Source: Lysobacterales bacterium (GTDB lineage Bacteria; Pseudomonadota; Gammaproteobacteria; Xanthomonadales; S139-57). From it: a stretch of 11,270 bases of DNA. A program made the translations under genes and the position numbers. This document shows, in pieces, positions 1 through 6,219 of the stretch; the stretch's first letter is position 1, and the number at the start of each line of letters is the position of its first letter. A model generated the notes under the pieces. That model was not told the DNA's origin and ran no database searches. It was given only the letters and a program-made list of their open reading frames with translations. The stretch covers positions 1 through 11,270 of the forward strand of contig JALWTZ010000411.1 of assembly GCA_026993285.1 (NCBI GenBank), in the 5' to 3' direction.

Positions 1-411
1 CGGGCATACCGCTACAACCGGTTGTTGCAGCGGGAAGAGCTGCAATACATCAATCACGACTGTTCCGACAGCGGCTTTGAGGGTATCCGCGCCCAGGATA
101 TTCTGCCGCTGCTGGTGGAGCGGTTTCATTTCGAGCTGTTTATTCCCTTCGCCAATATCATCATGGTGTTTATCGACCGGCCATTCGGGCACAATTTCGA
201 CGCCCAGGCCGAGTGGGACCGGGATTTCATCGACCGGGTACACCAGGCGGATGATGCGGCCATTCTCGATGGCCGCATCAAGCCGACCCAGATGATCGCG
301 GCGATGAAGAAAGCCCCGGTGGCCGAAACCCGGCTGCGTGATCCGCGCTTGACACCCGCGTTCTGCATCCGGGAAACTGGCGAGAACCCACAGGGCCTTC
401 ACGCAACTTGA
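1..411 (+). CDS. Probable class I SAM-dependent methyltransferase, C-terminal part (5' end outside window)
   Basis: The reading frame is open from the first base of the window, so the N-terminus is missing; about 136 residues are visible up to the TGA. The segment reads ...YINHDCSDSGFEGIRAQDIL, then a hydrophobic stretch ending in FIDRPFGHNFD. From memory, this arrangement (Gly-Phe-Glu-Gly-Ile-Arg, then a Pro-Phe-(Gly/Ala)-Asn-Ile run and a Phe-Gly-His-Asn-(Phe/Tyr)-Asp ending) matches the C-terminal half of bacterial class I methyltransferases annotated only at family level. The SAM-binding glycine loop would lie upstream and cannot be seen, so neither activity nor substrate can be assigned. 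The TGA overlaps the TTG start of the next gene, which suggests translational coupling. An unrelated conserved hypothetical protein is the main alternative. Confidence 0.6.
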   Translation, partial: RAYRYNRLLQREELQYINHDCSDSGFEGIRAQDILPLLVERFHFELFIPFANIIMVFIDRPFGHNFDAQAEWDRDFIDRVHQADDAAILDGRIKPTQMIAAMKKAPVAETRLRDPRLTPAFCIRETGENPQGLHAT

Positions 412-953
412 TTCCGCTTTTTCCTGCTATCCAGACCACCCGCCTGTGTCTTCGCCCCTTGCGGCTGGAAGACGCGCGGGCCGTGAGCACCCTGGCGGGC
501 AACTGGAATGTGGCCCGTTACACGCTGCGGGTGCCGCACCCCTATACGCTGGAGATGGCGGAAGCCTGGATCCGGCAGACCTGGCAGAGCCGGGAAAGGG
601 GCGAGGGGCTGGTGCTGGCGATGGAGCAGCGGGCCGAAGCGGTGTTGCTGGGGGTGATCGGGCTGGAATACACCGGCCCGGATGCAGCGGATCTGGGCTA
701 TTGGGTGGGTGAGCCCTGGTGGGGTCAGGGCTATGCCACCGAGGCGGTGCGGGCCATGCTGGCGCTGGGTTTCGATCGTTTGGGCCTGCGGGTGATCGGT
801 GCCGAGCATCTGGCTTCCAACCCCGCTTCCGGGCGGGTGATGCAAAAGGCTGGCATGGTGCATGTCGCTTCCCTGATCCGCCCGGACCGGGACGGGCGCA
901 GGGTACCGGTGGAACGCTACCAATTGCGCAACGGTGATCTTGCCGATTCATGA
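408..953 (+). CDS. GNAT family N-acetyltransferase (RimJ/RimL-like)
   Basis: A protein of 181 residues, typical for single-domain GNAT enzymes that move an acetyl group from acetyl-CoA to an amine, often a protein N-terminus in the RimJ/RimL group. The N-terminus has the usual TxRLxLRPLxxxDA pattern (around residues 10-23). The acetyl-CoA pyrophosphate-binding loop is WWGQGYATEA, with Gly106, Gln107 and Gly108, and motif B contains ASNPASGRVMQKAGM with Asn138. No other in-frame start fits: the family N-terminal pattern begins right after the TTG at 408, which overlaps the preceding TGA as TTGA. No strong ribosome site is visible, in keeping with coupling to upstream translation. The acceptor substrate cannot be told from sequence. 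The family call is secure; the RimJ/RimL-like subgroup is likely. Confidence 0.88.
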   Translation: MIPLFPAIQTTRLCLRPLRLEDARAVSTLAGNWNVARYTLRVPHPYTLEMAEAWIRQTWQSRERGEGLVLAMEQRAEAVLLGVIGLEYTGPDAADLGYWVGEPWWGQGYATEAVRAMLALGFDRLGLRVIGAEHLASNPASGRVMQKAGMVHVASLIRPDRDGRRVPVERYQLRNGDLADS

Positions 954-966
954 GCCGCAAACTGCC

Positions 967-993
967 CGGATGACTGGGTTTTTGCCCCATCCG
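967..993 (+). other. Bulged hairpin between the GNAT and TPR genes
   Basis: CGGATG (967-972) pairs with CATCCG (988-993), and GGG (976-978) pairs with CCC (985-987), leaving a three-base bulge (ACT) and a T-rich six-base loop. It lies 13 bases after the acetyltransferase stop. It could end or stabilise that transcript, but no T-run follows the stem, so an intrinsic terminator is not well supported. A TAATAT at 998-1003 just downstream resembles a -10 box for the TPR gene, but I find no acceptable -35 box at 16-18 bases. Confidence 0.3.
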
Positions 994-1030
994 CGGGTAA
1001 TATGGCGCCTTTGCCAAAGCTGGGTGCATC

Positions 1031-3085
1031 ATGACAGTACTGGAACAGGCCTATCAGGATCATCGTGAAGGAAAGCTCAAGGAGGCCGAGCAAGGCTACC
1101 GGGCGGTTCTCAAGGAAGAGGGCGAACACCCCGATGCCTTGCATTTTCTGGGCATCATCCATCATCAGAAAGGCGAGCTGGAGCGGGCGGAGAACTGGCT
1201 GCGCCGGGCCTTGAAAGCAGCACCGGAGCACGGTGCCATCCGGAACTCGCTGGCTGCAGTGCAGATGGACGCGGGGCAATTGGAAGCAGCCGAGCAAAAT
1301 GTACGCGAGGCGCTGGAGCTGGACCCCAACCTGCACGAAGGCTGGTTGAACCTGGCACAAATCCATCTGCGCCGCCGGCAGATGGATGAAGCCTTGCAGG
1401 CGTTGAACACCGCACTGAAAATCGACCCGGATGACCTGGCGGCGCAACACCTCATGGGCCAGTTGCTGGTGGAACGCGGCGAGGTGGAGCAGGGGCTGAA
1501 ATACCTGCAGAGCGCCGCCGACCGGCAGAAGGATGACCCGGCCCTGCTGGCCGCCACGGCGCGTGCCATGGTGCTGACCGGTGCCTACGCCACGGCTGCC
1601 GCCCTGCTGGACCGGGCCGTGATGTTGCGACCGGAATTTCACGCGGCCTGGTGCCTGGCCACGCATGCACTGGTACACAATGGCCAGCTGGACGAGGCCC
1701 GGGGTACCGTGGAGAAGGCACGCAAGCTGCAGCCCGATCATCCGCTCACCCGCTCTGCCGAAGCTGTGCTGGCCGCCGGAACAGGCGACTGGCCCACGGT
1801 GCTGGAAAAACTCAAGCCTATTGCCGCCGCGCCGGATGCGGAAATTCTCGATCTGCGCAATCTGGCCATGGCCCTGGGTTACAGTGGTTTCTACCGTGAT
1901 GCCGCCACCATTCATGAACGCATGGCACGGCACGTACATGCCACTGCCGCCGACTGGCGGGCCTTTCTGGAGGCGCTGGCCTTCACCGGCCAGCACCACC
2001 GCCGTGGCCCGGCGGTTGAACAGGCCCTGCGGCAATTCCCGGATGACACGGGCCTGCAGCAACACGCTGCCTTGTACTACACCGAGGCCATGCAGTATGA
2101 CCAGGCCCTCCCCCTGTTCACCGCCCTGCGGGAAAGGCAGGCCCTGACCTTGCCGGTGCGGCTGGCGGAAATCAGCATATTGCTGCGCAGCGACCAGGCG
2201 GAGGCCGCCCTGCGGGCGCTGGATGAACTGGCGGCGGTACCGGAGTGGAAACCGGACATCAATGCCCTGCTGTTGCGCGCACGGGTGCTGGACAGGCTGG
2301 AGCGTTATTCGGAGGCGGAAGAGCATCTGCAGGCTGCCCAGGGTGCACTGGCGCAATTGCTGCAGGATGGCGAGCAACGCCGGGAGCAGGTGTTGCAACA
2401 GCTGCAAGCCTGTCTGGATGCCGAGCTGCCGGAAGGGCTGTCTGCCGATCATGTGGAAGACGGCCCGGTCAAGGTGTTGCTGCTGGCTGCCCTGCCCGGC
2501 AGTGGGCTGGGCCAGCTTTTGCGCCAGTTGCAGCACCAGGGCAAGGTCCAGTTGCTGACCGACCGTATCAGTGGCCAGAACAGCCGTGAGGATTTTATCA
2601 GCCAGGCAGTGACACAGGTGGAAGATGCCGTTACGCTGAACCGGCTGAAAAAACGCTATTTTGCCCAGATCCGCGCACTGGGCGGCTTGCAGGCCGGCAC
2701 GCTGGTGGTGGATGTGCTGCCGTTGCCCTGGTTTTTCAATCCGCTCATTCAGCGGGTACTGCCAGAGGCCACCCGCCTGTGGGTAGGGCGGGATCCCCGT
2801 GACCTGCAATTGCATCAGCGCTTTTTCGCACTGGAGTATCTGCCGCTGGGTGTGCAGGCACCGGGGCAGGTGGCCGAAATGTTGCAACCGGTGACTCAAC
2901 TTTTGCAGATGCAGGACGATATCCAGCAGCGCGACGGGCAAGTGTGGATCGACCAGCCGGTACAGGCCCTGGAAGCCGTACAGGCCCTGACCGGGCAGGT
3001 ACTGGAAGTCACGGATGCAGCGCCGGGGGGTGACTATCTGCCGGCCGGGCACTGGCAACACTATAGCAACGGGCAAGATGGATAA
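1031..3085 (+). CDS. TPR protein with degenerate C-terminal sulfotransferase-like domain
   Basis: A 684-residue protein, probably cytoplasmic (no signal peptide or membrane segment). Residues 1-238 read as seven uninterrupted 34-residue tetratricopeptide repeats, most with the GxxxxA...ALxxxPxx signature, followed by more weakly repetitive helices to about residue 470. The remainder aligns by eye with the sulfotransferase domain often joined to TPRs. A VLLLAALPGSGLGQLL strand-loop-helix (residues 482-497) sits where active enzymes have PRSGTT. VVDVLPLPWFF (559-569) sits at the family's DKMPxN motif, and LWVGRDPRD (583-591) at the RRDPxD motif. The PAPS-binding loop has lost its Arg and Thr-Thr, and the DKMP Lys is replaced, so catalysis is doubtful; a ligand- or protein-binding role is more likely. 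TPRs normally mediate protein contacts. The last 8 bases overlap the start of the PilZ gene. The TPR call is very secure; the C-terminal fold is inferred from motif order. Confidence 0.85.
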   Translation: MTVLEQAYQDHREGKLKEAEQGYRAVLKEEGEHPDALHFLGIIHHQKGELERAENWLRRALKAAPEHGAIRNSLAAVQMDAGQLEAAEQNVREALELDPNLHEGWLNLAQIHLRRRQMDEALQALNTALKIDPDDLAAQHLMGQLLVERGEVEQGLKYLQSAADRQKDDPALLAATARAMVLTGAYATAAALLDRAVMLRPEFHAAWCLATHALVHNGQLDEARGTVEKARKLQPDHPLTRSAEAVLAAGTGDWPTVLEKLKPIAAAPDAEILDLRNLAMALGYSGFYRDAATIHERMARHVHATAADWRAFLEALAFTGQHHRRGPAVEQALRQFPDDTGLQQHAALYYTEAMQYDQALPLFTALRERQALTLPVRLAEISILLRSDQAEAALRALDELAAVPEWKPDINALLLRARVLDRLERYSEAEEHLQAAQGALAQLLQDGEQRREQVLQQLQACLDAELPEGLSADHVEDGPVKVLLLAALPGSGLGQLLRQLQHQGKVQLLTDRISGQNSREDFISQAVTQVEDAVTLNRLKKRYFAQIRALGGLQAGTLVVDVLPLPWFFNPLIQRVLPEATRLWVGRDPRDLQLHQRFFALEYLPLGVQAPGQVAEMLQPVTQLLQMQDDIQQRDGQVWIDQPVQALEAVQALTGQVLEVTDAAPGGDYLPAGHWQHYSNGQDG

Positions 3086-3719
3086 ACTGGAACAACTGCA
3101 TCCGGCGATGGGTACGCCGGTGAAATTGGTCTTTTCCGATCCGGCACTGGAGGCGGGCAGTTGTCTGCTGGGTTACTGGCCGGGACGCTCGCTGATGGTG
3201 CGAACCCCGTTGCGGGAAGGCAAACCCATGCTGTTCAAGCAGGGGCGGCAGGTGCGGGTGACTTTCATGCAGGCCCGGGCAGTGGTGGGTTTCAATACGG
3301 AAGTGATGCAGGAATGTCTGCATCCCTACCCGTATTTGCATCTGGAATGGCCGGAGGAGGTTGAGCAGGTGGTGGTGCGCAAGGCACCGCGGGCCGAAGT
3401 CAGCCTGATTGCGGCAGTATTGATCGAAGGGCAGGAAGAGGAGGCGGGCCGCATTGTGGATTTGAGCCGCAATGGTTGTGGCCTGCGGCTCAAATCGACC
3501 ACCACCGTACTGGAAGAAGACGCCATACAGTTACGCTTTCGGGTGCAGTTGAGTGGCGTGGAGCAGTTCTTCAACCTGGATGGCGTGGCCCGTTCCGTGG
3601 AAGAGACGAAGGAAAAAACCCTGGTCGGGGTGGAGTTTGTCGAAGTGCCCGCCAAACAGCAGGCCCTGCTGGAGGCTTATGTGAATCAGGAGCTGGTGCG
3701 CAAGGCCCAGCCGCTGTGA
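3078..3719 (+). CDS. YcgR-like PilZ-domain protein (predicted c-di-GMP binding)
   Basis: A 213-residue protein with the two-domain plan of YcgR-type flagellar brake proteins. The N-terminal domain (about 1-95) resembles the YcgR-N barrel: LLGYWPGRSLMVRTP, then GRQVRVTFMQARAVVGF. The C-terminal domain is PilZ. Both c-di-GMP contacts are intact: the RxxxR motif (Arg101-Lys-Ala-Pro-Arg105) at the domain junction and the DxSxxG motif (Asp128-Leu-Ser-Arg-Asn-Gly133). The ATG at 3078 overlaps the TPR gene's TAA by 8 bases. An earlier in-frame ATG at 3015 would add 21 residues buried inside the TPR gene and is less likely, because the family N-terminus matches the later start. In known systems such proteins report c-di-GMP to motility or envelope machinery. 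No flagellar genes are seen here, so the target is unknown; the overlapping TPR protein is the obvious candidate partner. Confidence 0.88.
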   Translation: MDKLEQLHPAMGTPVKLVFSDPALEAGSCLLGYWPGRSLMVRTPLREGKPMLFKQGRQVRVTFMQARAVVGFNTEVMQECLHPYPYLHLEWPEEVEQVVVRKAPRAEVSLIAAVLIEGQEEEAGRIVDLSRNGCGLRLKSTTTVLEEDAIQLRFRVQLSGVEQFFNLDGVARSVEETKEKTLVGVEFVEVPAKQQALLEAYVNQELVRKAQPL

Positions 3720-3729
3720 TCGCCGCGCC

Positions 3730-4500
3730 ATGAGCCTGATTCAACTGTTGTTGCTGGCGATCATGCAGGGGCTGACCGAGTTCCTGCCCATTTCCAGCTC
3801 GGCCCATCTGATTCTGCTTTCACGACTGCTGGGCTGGCCGGATCAGGGGTTGGTGCTGGATGTGGCCGCCCACTTGGGCACTTTGCTGGCCGTGCTGTGG
3901 CATTTTCGCGACAAGCTGCCGGAGATGCTGCAACCGGCTAGGCAAAATCCCCAGGGCCAGCCCTCGTTGTTCTGGCTGTTACTGCTGGCCAGCCTGCCGT
4001 TGGCCGCCGTGGGCTATCTTTCCGCCGATTGGGTGGAAGCGCATCTGCGCAGCGAAGTGGTGATTGCCTGGTCTACCATCATTTTTGGCGTGTTGCTGGG
4101 GTTGGCCGACCGCCTGCCGATGGCGCGCGCCCACCTGAATACGGGGCGGGCATTGACCGTGGGCCTGGCCCAGTGCCTGGCGCTGATTCCGGGCACTTCT
4201 CGTTCCGGCGTCACCATGACCGCCGGCCTGTTTCTCGGCCTGGGGCGGGTGGAGGCGGTGCGCTTTGCCATGTTGACGGCCATTCCAGCCACGGGCATGG
4301 CGGGTGGCTATGGCCTGTTGAAAATGCTGCAGCAGGGCCATGCGGTGGCCTGGGCGGATTTTTTGCTGGTCACCGGGCTTTCCGCATTCACCGGCTGGCT
4401 GGGCCTGCGTTTTATTCTCCATTGGGCGGAACAGGCCAGCCTGCGCCTGTTTGTGTATTACCGCCTGGCATTGGGCCTGGCCTTGCTTCTCAGTCAGTGA
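3730..4500 (+). CDS. uppP: Undecaprenyl-diphosphatase UppP (BacA family)
   Basis: A 256-residue integral membrane protein that removes a phosphate from undecaprenyl diphosphate, recycling the lipid carrier for peptidoglycan and other surface polymers; loss or overproduction changes bacitracin sensitivity in known bacteria. Both signature regions are present: QGLTEFLPISSSAHL (residues 13-27, with Glu17, the Ser cluster and His26) and PGTSRSG (154-160, with Arg158). Several hydrophobic helices fill the rest, matching the family topology. At the position of the first Glu of the E. coli (E/Q)xxxE motif this protein has Gln13; that Gln form is familiar in many gammaproteobacterial members, so activity is expected. 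The gene lies 10 bases after the PilZ stop, so it is probably co-transcribed. The ribosome site is weak. No terminator is apparent after it; the glnA enhancer begins almost at once. Confidence 0.95.
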   Translation: MSLIQLLLLAIMQGLTEFLPISSSAHLILLSRLLGWPDQGLVLDVAAHLGTLLAVLWHFRDKLPEMLQPARQNPQGQPSLFWLLLLASLPLAAVGYLSADWVEAHLRSEVVIAWSTIIFGVLLGLADRLPMARAHLNTGRALTVGLAQCLALIPGTSRSGVTMTAGLFLGLGRVEAVRFAMLTAIPATGMAGGYGLLKMLQQGHAVAWADFLLVTGLSAFTGWLGLRFILHWAEQASLRLFVYYRLALGLALLLSQ

Positions 4501-4510
4501 GTCATCGATA

Positions 4511-4527
4511 TGCACCCATATGGTGCG
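4511..4527. promoter_or_regulatory. NtrC-binding site 1 (glnA enhancer)
   Basis: GCACC (4512-4516) and GGTGC (4522-4526) form a dyad with a 5-base spacer. It matches the known NtrC operator TGCACC-N5-GGTGCA at all but the last base. Its centre (4519) is about 128 bases before the predicted sigma-54 start site, much like the strong NtrC sites upstream of enterobacterial glnA. Confidence 0.88.
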
Positions 4528-4538
4528 CATATTTGCCA

Positions 4539-4559
4539 TTTGCACGATTGTAGTGCAAA
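4539..4559. promoter_or_regulatory. NtrC-binding site 2 (glnA enhancer)
   Basis: TTTGCAC (4539-4545) and GTGCAAA (4553-4559) are perfect 7-base arms around a 7-base spacer, giving the NtrC core TGCAC-N7-GTGCA. The centre (4549) is 30 bases from that of site 1, close to three helical turns, so two NtrC dimers would bind the same DNA face. The site lies about 98 bases before the predicted start of transcription. Confidence 0.87.
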
Positions 4560-4610
4560 CTGTCCGGGTAAACGATGCCGTATCCCCAGCAAAATCAATC
4601 TCTTGGCATT

Positions 4611-4627
4611 CGCACCATTTTGGCACA
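4611..4627. promoter_or_regulatory. Weak NtrC-like site overlapping the sigma-54 -24 element
   Basis: CGCACC-ATTTT-GGCACA has the NtrC spacing and matches 9 of the 12 consensus arm positions by eye: the left arm is nearly complete and the right arm is degenerate. Its right half is shared with the TGGCAC of the sigma-54 promoter. If bound at high NtrC-P levels it could dampen the promoter, but part of the match is forced by the promoter sequence itself. Confidence 0.4.
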
Positions 4628-4635
4628 ATACTTGC
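4621..4635 (+). promoter_or_regulatory. Sigma-54 promoter of glnA
   Basis: TGGCAC-N5-TTGC (TGGCAC at 4621-4626, TTGC at 4632-4635) has GG and GC ten bases apart, the defining -24/-12 pattern for RpoN holoenzyme. Transcription should start near 4647, giving a leader of about 29 bases. With the two upstream NtrC sites, glnA should be switched on by phosphorylated NtrC under nitrogen limitation. No convincing sigma-70 promoter is visible in the same gap. Confidence 0.93.
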
Positions 4636-4663
4636 GGTAGTGTTTCACCCAAACCAATCGCTC

Positions 4664-4669
4664 GAGGAG
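4664..4669 (+). promoter_or_regulatory. Ribosome binding site that fixes the glnA start
   Basis: GAGGAG lies 6 bases before the ATG at 4676. The frame stays open back to 4340 inside uppP, but that extension would run through the enhancer and the promoter. This site and the family length of 469 residues settle on 4676. Confidence 0.85.
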
Positions 4670-4675
4670 CCTACC

Positions 4676-6085
4676 ATGTCTGCAGACAATGTACTCAAGA
4701 TGATCAAGGACCACGATGTCAAATTCGTGGATTTGCGTTTCACCGACACCCTGGGCAAGGAACAGCATGTCACCATGCCAGCTTCCGTGGTGGATGAAGA
4801 CCTGTTTGAAAGCGGCAAGATGTTCGATGGGTCTTCCATCGCCGGCTGGAAGGGCATCAACGAATCCGACATGATCCTCATGCCGGAAGCCGAAACCGCC
4901 GTGCTGGACCCATTCTCCGAAGTTTCCCAGCTGAACATCCGCTGTGACATCCTTGAGCCCAGCACCATGCAGGGTTATGAACGCGACCCCCGTTCCCTGG
5001 CCAAGCGCGCCGAGGCCTATCTCAAGTCTTCCGGCATTGGTGATACCGCCTTCTTCGGCCCCGAGCCCGAGTTTTTCGTCTTCGACGATGTGCGTTGGGG
5101 CGACGAGATGAAGGGCAACTTCTATCAGGTGGATTCTTCCGAAGCCTCCTGGAATTCCGAAGCCGAATACCGTGACGGCAACATTGGCCACCGTCCGGGC
5201 GTGAAAGGCGGCTATTTCCCGGTGCCGCCGGTGGATTCCCTGCACGACGTGCGTGCCGCCATGGTGATGACCCTGGAGGCCATGGGCGTGCCGGTGGAAG
5301 TGCATCACCACGAAGTGGCCACTGCCGGCCAGTGCGAAATCGGCACCCTGTTCAACACCCTGGTGAAGAAGGCCGACGAGGTGATGACCCTGAAGTACGT
5401 GGTGCACAACGTGGCCCACAGCTTCGGCAAAACCGCCACCTTCATGCCCAAGCCGCTGGTGGGTGACAACGGCAGCGGCATGCATGTGCACCAGTCCATT
5501 GCCAAGGGTGGCGAGAACCTGTTTGCCGGTGACGGCTACGGTGGCCTGTCCGACCTGGCCCGTTACTACATTGGCGGTATCTTCAAGCATGCCAAGGCCA
5601 TTAACGCCTTTGCCAACGCCTCCACCAACAGCTACAAGCGTCTGGTACCCGGTTTCGAGGCCCCGGTGCTGCTGGCCTACTCCGCCCGCAACCGTTCCGC
5701 TTCCTGCCGCATTCCCTATGTGAACAGCCCCAAGGCCCGTCGTATCGAGATCCGCTTTGGTGACTCCATCGGCAATGTCTACCTGACCTTTGCCTCCATG
5801 TTGATGGCCGGCCTGGACGGTATCAAGAACCAGATCGATCCCGGTGAGCCCATGGACAAGGATCTCTACGATCTGCCGCCCGAGGAAGAGAAGCAGATCC
5901 CGCATGTGGCCGCTTCCCTGGATGAAGCTTTGGCCGCGCTGGATGCCGATCGTGAATTCCTCACCGCCGGTGGTGTGTTCACCGATGACATGATTGATGC
6001 CTATATCGAACTGAAGATGGAAGAAGTCAACCGCTTCCGCATGACCACCCACCCGGTGGAGTTCGATATGTACTACTCCAACTGA
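4676..6085 (+). CDS. glnA: Glutamine synthetase, type I
   Basis: A 469-residue enzyme joining ammonia to glutamate with ATP to make glutamine; it forms cytoplasmic dodecamers and is the main entry of ammonium at low supply. Length equals that of the E. coli enzyme. Recognisable sites are MFDGSSIAGW (the DGSS latch loop), the FGPEPEFF metal-binding glutamates, NGSGMHVHQS (Asn265, His270, His272), the KRLVPGFEAPV loop and NRSASCRIP. Tyr398, in DLYDLPPEE, is the residue adenylylated by GlnE in enterobacteria, so activity is likely tuned post-translationally. Transcription is from the sigma-54/NtrC promoter just upstream. The gene is followed by a structured 134-base gap and then by the DUF4124 gene and ntrBC, the usual order in many Gammaproteobacteria. 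Nothing abnormal is seen in the coding sequence. Confidence 0.98.
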   Translation: MSADNVLKMIKDHDVKFVDLRFTDTLGKEQHVTMPASVVDEDLFESGKMFDGSSIAGWKGINESDMILMPEAETAVLDPFSEVSQLNIRCDILEPSTMQGYERDPRSLAKRAEAYLKSSGIGDTAFFGPEPEFFVFDDVRWGDEMKGNFYQVDSSEASWNSEAEYRDGNIGHRPGVKGGYFPVPPVDSLHDVRAAMVMTLEAMGVPVEVHHHEVATAGQCEIGTLFNTLVKKADEVMTLKYVVHNVAHSFGKTATFMPKPLVGDNGSGMHVHQSIAKGGENLFAGDGYGGLSDLARYYIGGIFKHAKAINAFANASTNSYKRLVPGFEAPVLLAYSARNRSASCRIPYVNSPKARRIEIRFGDSIGNVYLTFASMLMAGLDGIKNQIDPGEPMDKDLYDLPPEEEKQIPHVAASLDEALAALDADREFLTAGGVFTDDMIDAYIELKMEEVNRFRMTTHPVEFDMYYSN

Positions 6086-6104
6086 TCGGCATCATTCAAA
6101 CCCC

Positions 6105-6161
6105 GTGGCACAGGGAAGTGCCACATCCGGTACAGGAACCGGACGGGCTGTTGACAGTCCG
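6105..6161 (+). repeat. Three back-to-back hairpins in the glnA 3' region
   Basis: Hairpin 1 pairs GTGGCAC (6105-6111) with GTGCCAC (6118-6124), 7 perfect pairs and a 6-base loop. Hairpin 2 pairs TCCGGT (6126-6131) with ACCGGA (6138-6143), 6 perfect pairs and a 6-base loop. Hairpin 3 pairs CGGGCTG (6144-6150) with CAGTCCG (6155-6161), 7 pairs including one G-U and a TTGA loop. Only one base (6125) separates the first two and none the last two. The array starts 19 bases after the glnA stop and none of the three is followed by a T-run. It may protect the glnA 3' end or set the ratio of glnA to ntrBC message; that role is inference. Confidence 0.6.
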
Positions 6162-6169
6162 AATCTGCA

Positions 6170-6199
6170 GGCAGGGCCATCCGGTGCTGCCGTTTGTTT
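6170..6199 (+). terminator. Imperfect intrinsic terminator or attenuator between glnA and the DUF4124/ntrBC genes
   Basis: GGCAG (6170-6174) pairs with CTGCC (6187-6191), and CC (6177-6178) pairs with GG (6183-6184); a G-G mismatch and a G-U pair lie between them, and the loop is ATCC. The stem is followed by GTTTGTTT (6192-6199). The mismatch and interrupted T-run suggest partial rather than full termination, which would let some glnA transcripts continue into ntrBC. Confidence 0.45.
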
Positions 6200-6219
6200 A
6201 CCGCCAAGGGAGTGAAATC

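Noticed and set aside
917..3076. A 719-codon open frame on the - strand opposite the TPR gene.
   Set aside because: It is rich in Gln, Leu and Arg without domain motifs and mirrors the codon bias of the TPR gene, which has clear repeats on the + strand.
4340..4675. N-terminal extension of glutamine synthetase by 112 residues.
   Set aside because: It would overlap uppP and include the NtrC sites and sigma-54 promoter; the GAGGAG site and family length support 4676.
4595..6052. A 485-codon open frame on the - strand opposite glnA.
   Set aside because: A His/Gly/Val-rich translation caused by codon use in glnA; it crosses the sigma-54 promoter and has no recognisable domain.
6151..6156. A perfect TTGACA, possible -35 box for a separate ntrBC promoter.
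   Set aside because: No -10-like hexamer is found 15-19 bases downstream (bases there read GGGCCAT), and it lies in the third hairpin.
6118..6219. Earlier ATG for the DUF4124 protein.
   Set aside because: It would bury the signal peptide internally and run through the hairpin array; a better ribosome site precedes 6220.
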